Shown one piece after another: positions 43,580 through 53,840 of a stretch of 64,000 nucleotides of DNA. The stretch covers positions 227,599,780-227,663,779 of the forward strand of contig NC_057808.1 of the NCBI RefSeq assembly GCF_018294505.1. The letters are read 5' to 3'. The position numbers were made by a program, and so were the translations under genes. The stretch is from Triticum aestivum. Lineage: Eukaryota; Streptophyta; Magnoliopsida; Poales; Poaceae. Positions within the stretch are counted from its first letter, which is position 1; every line of letters begins with the position of its first letter. Below the pieces are notes generated by a model. The model saw only the letters and a list, made by a program, of their open reading frames with translations. It ran no database searches and was not told the origin of the DNA.

Positions 43580-44353
43580 AACTTAGGCGAGTACTGGACT
43601 GCACCTAAGCCCCCGAGTGAGAGGGTTGCTCTTCACTTGGTGGGATTTATTCAAACTTAGGCGAGTACTGGACTGCAGCTAAGCCTCCGAGTGAGAGGCT
43701 TGCCCTTCACTCGATAGGATTCTTGGATCTTAGGCGAGTATTGGACTGCAGCTAAGCCCCCGAGTGAGAGGGTTGCTCTTCACTCGGTGGGATTTCTTCA
43801 AGCTTAGGCGAGTACTAGACTGCAGCTAAGCCTCCGAGTGAGAGGCTTGCTCTTCACTGGGTAGGATTTTTAGGTCTTAGGCGAGTACTGGACTGCAGCT
43901 AAGCCCCCGAGTGAGAGGGTTGCTCTTCACTAAGTGAGATTTTTTCAAACTTAGGCGAGTACTGAACTGCAGCTAAGCCCCCGAGTGAGAGGGTTGCTCT
44001 TCACTCTGTGGGATTTTTTAAAACTTAGGCGAGTACTGGAGTGCTGCTAAGCCCCCGAGTGAGAGGGTTGCTCTTCACTCGGTAGGATTTTTTTCAAACT
44101 TAGGCGAGTACTGGACTGCAGCTAAGCCCCCGAGTGAGAGGGTTGCTCTTCACTCAGTAGGATGTTTTCAAACTTAGGCGAGTACTGGACTGCAGCTAAG
44201 CCCCCGAGTGAGAGGGTTGCTCTTCACTCGGTAGGATTTTTCAAACTTAGGCGAAACAGATTCGCAGGTAAGCCCCCGAGTGAGAGGCTTGCTCACCACT
44301 CGGTAGGATTTTCTTCTGTTTGGAACTTAGGCGAAGCGGGTTCGCAGCTAAGA
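43580..44353 (+). repeat. 74-bp tandem repeat, 11 units, copy B
   Basis: Same number and order of unit variants as at 14707-15480. A few bases differ (for example CACTCGGTGGGATTTC against CACTCGGTGCGATTTC). Equal unit number shows that the array was copied as a block and has not expanded or shrunk since. Confidence 0.9.
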
Positions 44354-44451
44354 CACCCACTGGGGGATTTAGAACACATAAAAAGGAACAACAATTATTT
44401 AGGAGACTGAAAAACTATGTCTTTGATAATCAATATAGGAGGTATTTCTTA

Positions 44452-45788
44452 TTACATGTCAACAGTCTGAATGCTTAAGTATAAAAGGGGCGGAGCAGCT
44501 CCGCATTCCAAGCGCGTGGTTTGTCTATATTGTGCTCCACATTGTATAAGCGATATGCTCCGTTGTGGAGCACTTTGGTGATGATGAATGGGCCTTCCCA
44601 AGCAGGAGCGAGCTTGTGTAGTCGCTGCTGATCCACTCGAAGAACCTAGTAACCCCTCTTGAAATGCTCGACCTCTCATGTTTCTGGCGTGGAATCGACG
44701 CTGGTCTTGCTGATAAATGGTCGACCAGATCAGAGCCATTTCTCTTTCCTCTTCCAGGAGATCAACTGCATCTTGCCGAGCCTGTTCTGCTTCATCTTCT
44801 AAGAAAAGTTCGACTCGGGGTGCATTGTGAAAGAAGTCACTCGGAAGCACAGCTTCAGCCGCATAGACCAAGAAGAATGGAGTTCGACCAGTTGAACGAT
44901 TAGGAGTTGTCCCCAACCCCCAAAGCACTGATGGAAGTTCATCGACCCAACCGCCTGCTGCATGCTTGAGGTCGTGCATCAATCGGGGTTTCAGCCCTTT
45001 GAGAATCAATCTGTTTGCTCTTTCAGCTTGCCCATTCGACTGGGGATGGGCGACTGAAGCATAGTCGACCCGAGTGCCCTGGGAAGCGCAGAATGCTCTG
45101 AACTCATCGGAATCGAAGTTTGACCCATTATCTGTAATGATGCTGTCCAGAACTCCGTATTTGAATGTTAACTCTCTGATGAAGCTAACAGCAGTACTTG
45201 CTTCGAGGTTTTTGATAGGCTTGGCTTCAATCCATTTGGTGAACTTGTCGACCGCTACGAGCACATGGGTGAAGCCACTCCTGCCAGTCCTCAGAGGTCC
45301 AACCATATCTAATCCCCAAACAGCAAAAGGCCAGACGAGTGGAATGGTCTTCAGGGCTGATGCAGGCTTGTGGGACATGTTGGAGTAGAACTGACAACCT
45401 TCACACTTGTCGACTATGTCTTTTCCCATTTCATTCGCTCGTGGCCAATAAAATCCCGCTCTGTATGCTTTGGCCACAATGGTCCAAGAGGATGCATGGT
45501 GACCACAGGTCCCCGAGTGGATGTCATTGAGGATCACTTGACCTTCTTCCGGTGTAATGCACTTCTGGGCGACTCCAGTAACACTTTCTCTGTAAAGATG
45601 TCCACCCATTACTGTGAAAGCTTTAGATCAACAAACAATCTGACGGGCCTCTTCTTCATCCTATGGGAGCTCTTTCCTGAGAATATACGCAATGTACGGC
45701 ACTGTCCAATCGGGTATGATGACCAAAACTTCCATGACCACGGCTGGGATTTCAACCTCAGTCGGATCAGTAGGGCTCTTAGGTTGTG
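44452..45788 (-). pseudogene. Host Tat integrase (copy B, with HHCC domain)
   Basis: From 45788 leftward the RH-IN linker reads EPPQPKSPTDPTEVEIPAVV in broken form, then an open frame (45609-44452) with MGGHLYRESVTGVAQKC, the zinc domain HSGTCGHHASSW...CEGCQF, and the catalytic core: GLDMVGPLRTG (first Asp), ITDNGSNFDS (second Asp), NGQAERANRL (Glu). GGWVDELPSVLWGLGTTPN and FFLVYAAEAVLPSDF follow. Near 44650 the frame is lost after ARNMRGRAFQEG; the rest of the C-terminal domain is readable in another frame. The frameshift is shared with the chimeric copy at 15579. The part left of 45370 is duplicated there. Confidence 0.8.
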
Positions 45789-45793
45789 GGGGC

Positions 45794-47179
45794 TGATAAC
45801 CCACAAGTATAGGGGATCACAACAGTTTTTAAGGGTAGAGTATTCAATCCAAATTTATTGATTCGACACAAGGGGAGCCAAAGAATATTCTCAAGTATTA
45901 GTAGTTGAGTTGTCAATTCAACCACACCTGGATAACTTAGTATCTGTGGCAAAGTATTTAGTAGCAAAGTAGTATGATAGTAACGGTAACGGTAGCAAAA
46001 GTAATATTTTTGGGTTTTGTAGTGATTGTAACAGTAGCAACGGAAAAGTAAATAAGCAAAGAACAATATGGGAAAAGCTCGTAGGCATTGGATCGGTGAT
46101 GGAGAATTATGCCGAATGCGGTTCATCATGTAACAGTCATAACATAGGGTGACACAGAACTAGCTCCAATTCATCAATGTAATGTAGGCATGTATTCCAA
46201 ATATAATCATACGTGCTTATGGAAAAGAACTTGCATGACATCTTTTGTCCTACCTTCCCGTGGCAGCGGGGTCCTAGCGGAAACTAAGGGATATTAAGGC
46301 CTCCTTTTAATAGAGTACCGGACCAAAGCATTAACACATGGTGAATACATGAACTCCTCAAACTACGGCCATCACCAGGAATGGTCCCGATTATTGTCAC
46401 TTCGGGGTTGCCGGATCATAACACATAATAGGTGACTATAGACTTGCAAGATAGGATCAAGAACTCACATATATTCATGAAAACATAATAGGTTCAGATC
46501 TGAAATCATGGCACTCGGGCCCTAGTGACAAGCATTAAGCATAGCAAAGTCATAGCAACATCAATCTCAGAACATAGTGGATACTAGGGATCAAACCATA
46601 ACAAAACTAACTCGATTACATGATAAATCTCATCTAACCCATCACCGTCCAGCAAGCCTACGATAGAATTACTCACGCACGGCGGTGAGCATCATGAAAT
46701 TGGTGATGGAGGATGGTTGATGATGACGACGGCGACGGATTCCCCTCTCCAGAGCCCCGAACGGACTCCAGATCAGCCCTCCCGAGAGAGTTTAGGGCCT
46801 GGCAGCGGCTCCGTATCGTAAAACGTGATGAATCTTTCTTTCTGATTTTTTTCTCCCCGAACACGAATATATGGAGTTGGAGTTGAGGTCAGTGGAGCTC
46901 TAGGGGGCCCACGAGGCAGGGGGCGCGCCCAGGGGGGCAGGCGCGCCCCCCACCCTCGTGGAAAGGGGTGTGGACCCCCTGGCCTTGATTCTTTCGCCAG
47001 TATTTTTTTATTATTTCCAAAAATAATCTCCGTGGAGTTTCCGGTCATTCTGAGAACTTTTGTTTCTGCACATAAATAACACAGCGTCAGTCCGGGTTAG
47101 TTCCATTCAAATCATGCAAGTTAGAGTCCAAAACAAGGGCAAAAGTGTTTGGAAAAGTAGATACGACGGAGACGTATCA
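45794..47179 (-). repeat. Solo LTR with 5-bp target duplication
   Basis: The 1386 bp block, TGATAACCCACAAG to GAGACGTATCA, is flanked by GGGGC at 45789-45793 and 47180-47184. The host pol reads across the empty site, so a full element inserted and then lost its interior by LTR-LTR recombination. On the minus strand it starts TGATACGTCTCCGTCG, like several Triticeae Gypsy LTRs. No coding domain. Confidence 0.9.
46866..46961 (-). promoter_or_regulatory. Solo LTR core promoter with upstream inverted repeat
   Basis: On the minus strand CATATATT at 46866-46873 is a TATA-like box. Thirty-five bases upstream an inverted repeat has arms 46909-46929 and 46940-46961 (CCACGAGG and CCTCGTGG, GGCGCGCC on both sides). 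Confidence 0.55.
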
Positions 47180-47184
47180 GGGGC

Positions 47185-47900
47185 TCTTCCATGAAGGGAT
47201 CCTCTTGAACTGACGGCGTGTGAAGATGCTCCAAGAACACATTGCTGGGAAGAGGCTCACGCTTGGAACCTATCTTTGCCAAATCATCAGCTGCTTGATT
47301 TTTCAGTCGGGGTATATGATGAAGCTCTAACCCCTCAAACTTCTTTTCTAACTTTCTCACTGCATTACAATAGCCAGTCATAGCCGGGCTCCTGATGTCC
47401 CATTCCTTCATTACTTGATTAACAACCAAATCTGAGTCGCCGTAGACCATTAGGCGACGGACGCTGAGTGAAATGGCCAGACGCAACCCATACAGAAGTG
47501 CTTCATATTTAGCTTCATTGTTGGAGGAATCAAAATGAATCTGGAGGACATAGTTGAGTCTGTGGCCTCAGGGGGATACCAATACCACCCCAGCACCAGA
47601 TCCTTTCAACATCTTGGATCCGTCAAAGAACATGGTCCAATGCTCCGAGTGAATCTGAGTCGGTTGTTGCTGCTCAACCCACTCGGCGAGGAAATCTGCT
47701 ATTGCTTGGGACTTGATATCTTTCTTTGCCTCAAACTTGATGTCCAAAGGAAGGAGTTCAATCACCCATTTTGCCACTCGACCAGTTGCATCTCTGTTGT
47801 TCAGAATTTCTGACAATGGTACGTTAACGACGGTAATGGAATGATCTGAGAAATAATGTGCAACCTTCCTCGTGGTCATGTAGATTCCATAAACAAGCTT
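47185..47900 (-). pseudogene. Host Tat second (archaeal-type) RNase H
   Basis: From 47879 MTTRKVAHYFSDHSITVVNV, RDATGRVAKWVIELLPL and FDGSKMLKGSGAGVVLVSP (first Asp), then after a shift near 47570 the helix with SNNEAKYEALLYGLRL-like residues and, from 47486, MRLAISLSVRRLMVYGDSDL (Asp) and LKNQAADDLAKIGSKRE (Asp). It follows the RT-linked first RNase H, giving the dual arrangement of Tat elements. A TAG near 47900 separates it from RT. Confidence 0.75.
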
Positions 47901-49010
47901 CTAGTAATGCGGATATCTCTGCTTGGATGGAGTCAAGACTTCAGAGATATAGTATACTGGGCACAGAACTTTATAGGCTTTTCCTTCTTCTTCCCGCTCG
48001 ACCGTGAGTACTGTACTGACAACTTGTCCAGTGGCTGCAATATAAAGCAGTAAAGGCTCTTTGCTGATTGGGGCAGCGAGCACCGGCTGGGTGGAAAGCA
48101 GGGCTTTGAGCTCTGCAAACGCTGCGTCAACTTCAGGAGTCCACTCGAACTTAGCAGATTTCTTCATCAGTCGGTAAAGAGGCAATGCCTTTTCACCGAG
48201 GCGAGAGATGAATCGACTCAAGGCAGCCAAACAACTAGTAAGCTTCTGAACGTCATGCGCACGCACAGGGCGTTTCATCCGGAGTACGGCACCAACTTTC
48301 TCTGGGTTCGCGTCGATCCCTCGTTCGGAAACAAGGAAACCGAGTAACTTCCCACCTGGAACTCCGAATGTGCACTTCGACGGATTAAGCTTGATATCAT
48401 ACCTTCTCAGGTTGGCAAAGGTTTCAGCAAGGTCAGTTAGTAGGTCGGAACCTTTACGCGACTTGACCACAATGTCATCCATATATGCTTCCACATTTCG
48501 ACTGATTTGAGTGAGCAGGCACTTCTGAATCATCCTCATAAATGTGGCACCAGCGTTCTTGATACCGAATGGCATGGTGACATAGCAAAAGCACCCGAAT
48601 GGGGTGATGAAAGCTGTTTTTATTTCATCAGGTACATACAGTCGGATCTGATGATATCCGGAATATGCGTCTAGAAAAGACAAACGCTCACACCCCGCAG
48701 TTGAGTCGACAATCTGGTCGATGCGGGGAGAGGGAAATGATCTTTCGGGCAGGCCCGATTGATATGCTTGAAATCAATACACATACGGAGTGAATCGTCC
48801 TTCTTGGGGGCCATGACAACATTGGCGAGCCACTCGGAGTGGTAAATCTCGCGGATGAACTCGGCTGCAAGCAGTCGAGCCACCTCCTCGCCGATTGCCT
48901 TTCTCTTCTCCACGGCAGACCGATGGAGATGCTCTTTAACAGGTTTTGCTTTTGGATCGACTTGCAAACTATGCTCAGCCAGTCCCCTGGGTACACCCGG
49001 CATGTCAAAA
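47901..49010 (-). pseudogene. Host Tat reverse transcriptase and RT-linked RNase H
   Basis: The N-terminal part (49003-48671) has AAEFIREIYHSEWLANVVM, APKKDDSLRMCIDFKHINRA and CPKDHFPLP. A frameshift near 48690 separates it from the palm: MSFLDAYSGYHQIRLY, ITPFGCFCYVTMPFGIKNAG and the catalytic EAYMDDIVVKSR. Thumb and connection follow (LNPSKCTFGVPGGKLLGFLV, RGIDANPEKV) and the first RNase H-like region FEWTPEVDAAFAELKALL. Catalytic YMDD is intact; only the shift and the following stop break it. Confidence 0.85.
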
Positions 49011-49421
49011 GGTTTCCATGCAAAGATGTCCTAGTTCTCACGGAGGAACTGGATGAGCGCTTCTTCCTGTTTGCTGTCGAGTGTTGTTGAGATATGAGTC
49101 GGAGCAGCATTAGGATCGGTCGGGTGAATATGAATCGACTTTGTTTCAACGGACGACTGAAATGTGGACTCTGAGGCGGGCTTCTTAACCCGCAGCAATT
49201 CACTCGGATCAGCATTCTTCTGATATTCCTGCATTTCGACTGCAGCCATCTGTTTATCGGCAATTTTTGAGCCCTTCTGGAGGCACTCTTCTGCCTTCTG
49301 CCGATTGCGAGTGACCGTGATCACTCCTCTGGGACCAGGCATCTTCAATTTGAGGTACACGTAACATGGTCGAGCCATAAAACGTGCATATGCAGGCCTG
49401 CCCAGAATAGCATGATAAGCA
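49011..49421 (-). pseudogene. Host Tat protease-RT linker
   Basis: The frame 49378-49031 reads MARPCYVYLKLKMPGPRGVI, NRQKAEECLQKGSK and THISTTLDSKQEEALIQFL, the usual Tat segment between protease and RT. A TAG after VVDF (near 49422) cuts it from the protease; the conserved YHAILGRPAYARF lies just after. Confidence 0.7.
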
Positions 49422-50128
49422 CTCTAGAAATCCACTACTTCAAATGTCAACTTTTCCTTAGGGTAATTCTTCGAATCACCAAAAACCACGTCAAGAGTTA
49501 TCTGGCCGAGTGACTCAGCCTTCTTTCCAGGGATGACGCCGTGAAAGCTCATGTTGCTCTCACTAAGTTTGGACATCGGAATGCCCATCCCCTTCAGAGT
49601 TTCAGCATAAAGAATATTCAGACCACTGGCACCATCCATCAACACTTTGGTCAGTCGAGTGCCTCCAACCACTGGGTCGACTACCAGCACTTGCCGCCCT
49701 GGAGTGGCAACGCGTGCCGGGTGATCAAACTGGTCGAATGTGATCGCAGTTTGCGACCACTTCAAATATGTCGTCGTTGCCGGGGCAACCATGTTAACTT
49801 CTCTGTTTATAACTTTCAATCGACTTTTGCTTTCGACTTCAGCAAAAATCACCAGAGTGGAATTAACGTTGGGAAAACCATCATCACCTTCTTCATTGTC
49901 CTCATCCTTGTCTGACTCCTTTTCTTTTTCACTGGGATGCTTCTCTCGGAATTGCTGGATCAGGAGTCGACACTGTCGAGTGGTGTGTTTAGGATAAATC
50001 AGATTACCCTCTTCATCTTTCTTGGTGTGAATGTGAGATGGCAAATCCAGCACATCATTTCCTGCTTGATCTTTTACCTTCTTGGGGGTCCACCCCTTAG
50101 GTTTCCCTTTAAGCTTTCCTTGAATCAC
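49422..50128 (-). pseudogene. Host Tat nucleocapsid end and protease
   Basis: A 234-residue frame. It begins with a basic part (KLKGKPKGWTPKKVKDQ), a short Cys/His remnant (YPKHTTRQCRLLIQQF) and an acidic stretch (KESDKDEDNEEGDDGF). The protease core is RLTKVLMDGASGLNILY, with DGAS instead of the usual DTG/DSG, as is common in Tat/Athila elements, and ends SLGQITLDVVFG and KLTFEVVDF. It would cleave the Gag-Pol product. Confidence 0.75.
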
Positions 50129-51786
50129 TGCCGCAGTTTCACCGGGTCCTGCAGGCTCAGCTTTACGTTTCTGTTTCCGATTGGAATTTCCTCCACTAGT
50201 GTCCTGACCGACTGGTTTGCTCTTTCCACTACGGGTCGATCCTCTTCTTCTCCATTAGAATACCGAGTGGCTATTTCCATCATCCGAGTCAGGGACATAT
50301 CTCCCGTCCGATCGAATTTCAGGTTAAGCTCTCGATACCGAACGCCTTCCTTGAAGGCACAAATTGCTTGGTGTTGGGATACATTTTCCACTGTGTGATG
50401 CAAGGTGGTCCACCTCTGAATGTAATCCCTCAGAGTCTCATTCGGTTTTTGCACAGAATGTTGCAATTCCGTCAATCCTGCTGGCCGTTTGCAAGTACCC
50501 TCAAAAGTTCTGACAAACACTCGGGCGAGCTCCTCCCAACTGAATATACTGCGCAGGGTCAATTGATTCAGCCATGCTTTGGCCGAACCTTCCAACATCA
50601 GAGAAAGATGCTTCATGGCCACCTCATCATTACCGCCACCAATCTGCACAGCCACTCGATAATCCTGAAGCCAAGTGTCGGGTTTGGACTCACCAGTGAA
50701 CTTACTGACTCCAGTCGCCAACCTGAAGTTGGGAGGAATCTCTGCAGCCCTGATGGCTCTGCTGAAACACGCTGGACCTGAAACATGAACTCTGCTGCCA
50801 GTCGGGCGATCTCTGTTAAGACCTTCTCTATGTGCTCTGTTCCTGTCGACCAGACCCTAAACGAGAATAGATCTTGCATCAAAGCCTGGCTCCCTTGGGT
50901 CGACTGGTATTCTTCGCTCGCCACTGTGCGGGCGTCTGTCATCATATTGCCGGGGCACATATGATCCACTCCTCGGAGGAGGTGTGGGCACTCGACGACG
51001 GTCATCACGGCCGAGTCGGTGATCATACGGCTCATGGTTCCATCCCACGTACTGATCCTTCCGGTGCCCACGTCCCTCACGCCGCGGGGGTGATCTTGGG
51101 TTGTGGGCCGACTGAACTGTATCTTCCATCACAGATCTGCTATGAATCCTATTCCGCGACTGAGACACCGCTGTGTTCTGCTCTCCTGCTGCCCGGAGTA
51201 AGGCCCGGATCTGCATCAAACCCCTACCAGCCTCCGACTGGGAAGGCTAAATTGACTCCGCTATATGGGCCGCAGCTGTGAGATTTTGAATCGGAGTGCG
51301 GTATACCTGAGGCTGAGGCGGGAAAAGTTGTCGTTGTCGTCGACTAGCCTCAGGGATCTGCTGCTGAGCACGCTCGTCGAGTGCATGTTGAAGGTTCTCC
51401 AGTCGAGTGCGCTCAGCCAAATTGGCCAGGCGCGCCTCCTCCAAGGCCTGAGCCTCAGAGGTTTCCCCAACGATGGGCGCGTGGAGTGCCTCCATATTGC
51501 GGCAGTGCAGCTCCTCCCTCTGCTGTGAAGAGAGGGTTTCAGGGTGGTACTCCTTGTGAACACGCGACGAATCACCGCCGCCATTGCCGCCACCGTCGCG
51601 GCGGAAACCAGGCGGACTGCGCGGCGCGTCGACCATCAAGACTTGAGCTGTAGGATCGCTGCTATCACACTCGGATGCGGTCTCAACGGAGCCAGTCGAC
51701 AAGTCGAACAGGCCGTAGAGAGTTTCGTCGGGCTCAATTGGTGCGACTTGTGGGGTGGCTGACTGACGATCCACCGCGTGTTTCAC
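50125..51786 (-). pseudogene. Host Tat gag in three frames
   Basis: Frame 51786-51247 gives the N-terminal part (MKHAVDRQSATPQVAPIEPD, RTRLENLQHALDERAQQQIP). Frame 51219-50857 gives a basic Arg/Pro-rich linker (RSPPRREGRGHRKDQY, PYDHRLGRDDRRRVPTPPP). Frame 50721-50125 gives the gag core (FTGESKPDTWLQDYRVAVQI, MKHLSLMLEGSAKAWLNQL, WEELARVFVRTFEGTCKRP, ETLRDYIQRWTTLHHTVENV). Two shifts separate them. The core matches the inner Tat gag in layout. Confidence 0.75.
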
Positions 51787-52104
51787 CCACCGCTGAAGCC
51801 GCGACCGACCGGATCACTTGCGCCGGCGAACAGCGGGGAGTGAGGACACTACGGGAGCCGACCGATACTGGGTCGACGGCTGCCGGAGAAGGACGTCATG
51901 AACGCACGTGCGAAAGTGCGTCGCCCCGCAGACGGGGAGCGTCTCAACGTCGAGGGGAGCTTCCTGGAGCCAGGCGGAGTCGTCGGCGACGAAGACGAGC
52001 GCGCCGAGACGGATCTTGTGGCCCTCAGCCAATCCACCGCCGGAAAGCATGATGATGGGAATCAGAAAAATCGCAACCTCACCAAAAAGTCGCTAAGACA
52101 CCTG
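51787..52104 (-). other. Host Tat leader
   Basis: GC-rich untranslated stretch between the primer site and gag. Open frames on both strands here have no domain. Confidence 0.5.
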
Positions 52105-52122
52105 CCCCACGGTGGGCGCCAA
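52105..52122 (-). other. Primer-binding site of the host Tat element
   Basis: On the minus strand TTGGCGCCCACCGTGGGG, the same as in the inner Tat element, one base inside the LTR at 52124. Confidence 0.8.
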
Positions 52123-52123
52123 C

Positions 52124-52660
52124 TGTTGTGGTTCTAAGACTGAGAGTAGAATGGGGGTAGGTATGAGGAGGTAAGATCCTAGCTATGGTGAAGTTGTACA
52201 CACAAGATTTACAAGTTCAGGCCCTTCACGGGGGAAGTAACAGCCCTATGTCTCGGTGCTCGGGAGCTCGGTCAATTGGATTATGTGTGGAGTTACAGGG
52301 GGTGCGAACCCTTGTCCCTGTGGAGGGGGGTTGCTTATATAGAGTTCGCTAGACCCCTCCGGCCCTCAGTTACACAGGGTTTAAGGTACATAAAGATAGG
52401 GCGTTACTGGTAACGCCAGCAATAAAGATACATGAATGACCATTAAGTATACAGAGTAAACGCCCGACCGTTGCTGTATAGAGTGACTTTAGATCTTCTA
52501 GTCGTCGAGTGACTATTGCTATGGTTGAGTGAAATTGAATCTTCCGAGTGGAATGCTTCTGGACGAGTGGATGATGTTATCCCTTGAATGCTTCTGACTT
52601 TTAGGGTAATGTCCTTCGGGATGGTGTCTAGGTCAGGCCTATGACCCTACCCTAGGTACA
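52124..52660 (-). repeat. Host Tat 5' LTR
   Basis: The LTR is 537 bp. On the minus strand it runs from TGTACCTAGGGTAGGG to AGAACCACAACA. A TATA box (CTCTATATAAGC) lies at 52333-52344 on the minus strand. It borders a LINE fragment at 52661; the target duplication candidate is TGTCG (52661-52665), with its partner outside the window. Confidence 0.75.
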
Positions 52661-52934
52661 TGTCGCCATCACCGGCAGAGAAAGAATGCCATAAGAGTTG
52701 TGAAACATAATGGGAACCTATACGCTGGGCAGGAGGAAGTTGCGTCGGCAGTTGATGCATACTTTGGTGCGGCGTTTGGCGCCTCGGAGGCTAGGAATCA
52801 TACTATCAATCTGGATATTCTTGGCCTGCCGCACCTCGACTTATCACATCTCGAGCAATCGTTTACGGCTGATGAAGTGGAGAAGGTAATCAAAAGCATG
52901 CCATTAGACAAAGCCCCGGGACCGGACGGTTTGA
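52661..52934 (+). pseudogene. LINE (non-LTR) reverse transcriptase N-terminal fragment
   Basis: The frame has HNGNLYAGQEEVASAVDAYF, LPHLDLSHLEQSFTADEVEK and KSMPLDKAPGPDGLNG. The last motif (KAPGPDG) is the start of the RT domain in plant L1-type LINEs; the preceding segment is the usual linker after the endonuclease. Both ends are cut: on the left by the host Tat LTR, on the right by another element at 52935. Confidence 0.8.
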
Positions 52935-53070
52935 ACGGAAAAAGAGAGGCGAAGAAAACGGCAATTTTTTGTGAAGTGGGGAAGAGGCAAATGAGAGGCA
53001 AATGGAAAATAATGTAAATTCCAAGGAGATGAGATTTGTGATTAGGAACTTGGTTATGTTGAAGATCCTC

Positions 53071-53086
53071 CCCGGCAAGGGCGCCA
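53071..53086 (-). other. Primer-binding site, tRNA-Asp-like
   Basis: On the minus strand TGGCGCCCTTGCCGGG, one base from the tRNA-Asp complement, 11 bases inside the LTR end at 53098. Confidence 0.65.
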
Positions 53087-53097
53087 GAAATTCTCCT

Positions 53098-53840
53098 TGA
53101 TGGTAGCTAGAACTACATCGGTATTTCCCCGGAGAGGGAGGGATGATGTAGCAGAGCGATGGTAGAGTATTTCCCTCAGTTATGAAACCAAGGTATTGAA
53201 CCAGTAGGAGAACCAAGAAACACAACGTAAACAACACCTGCACACAAATAATAACACCTCGCAACCCTACGTGTTAAAGGGGTTGTCAATCCCTTTCGGG
53301 TAACGGCGCCAGAAATTGGCAAGCGGACGTGAGATAAGTTGTAATAGATTGAAATAATAGATCGTAAATTAAATAAATAAAGATAAAATGCAGCAAGGTA
53401 TGTTTGTATTTTTTTTTGGTTTAATAGATCTGAATAAAAATGCAAAGGAAAAGTAGATCACTAGACAAATATATGAGAAAGAAGACCCGGGGGCCGTAGG
53501 TTTCACTAGTGGCTTCTCTCGAGAAAAATAGCAAACGTGGGTAAACAAATTACTGTTGGGCAATTGATAGAACTTCAAATAATTATGACGATATCTAGGC
53601 AATGATCATTACATAGGCATCACGTCCAAGATTAGTAGACCGACTCCTACCTGCATCTACTACTATTACTCCACACATCGACCGCTATCCAGCATGCATC
53701 TAGTGTATTAAGTTCAAGGAAAAATGGAGTAATGCAATAAGAACGATGACATGATGTAGACAAGATCCGTTTATTTATATGGCGGTAGATATAGATCTCA
53801 TCTTTTTATCCTTAGTAGCAACGATACGTACGTGTCGTTT
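53098..53840 (-). repeat. LTR, right (R/U5-side) part
   Basis: It ends (minus strand) GCTACCATCA at 53098. Near 53296-53312 it carries a second tRNA-Asp-like string, TGGCGCCGTTACCCG, inside the LTR. An exact CGTTT at 53836-53840 is the Copia target site. The other part of this LTR is at 62463-63127. Confidence 0.7.

Larger units (their letters stand above)
1707..52660 (-). mobile_element. Host Tat-lineage Ty3/Gypsy element with antisense aORF, heavily nested
   Basis: Reading right to left, the element has a 537 bp 5' LTR, a primer site, gag, protease, RT, a first and a second (archaeal-type) RNase H, integrase, two tandem-repeat blocks, and a spliced ORF on the opposite strand. A second RNase H and an antisense ORF between integrase and the 3' LTR are known marks of the Tat lineage (Grande, RIRE2 and relatives). 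The 3' LTR lies left of the window. It is interrupted by chromovirus A, by the duplication complex (16496-41459 and repeated flank) and by a solo LTR. All coding parts carry stops or frameshifts, so it is not autonomous. Confidence 0.8.
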
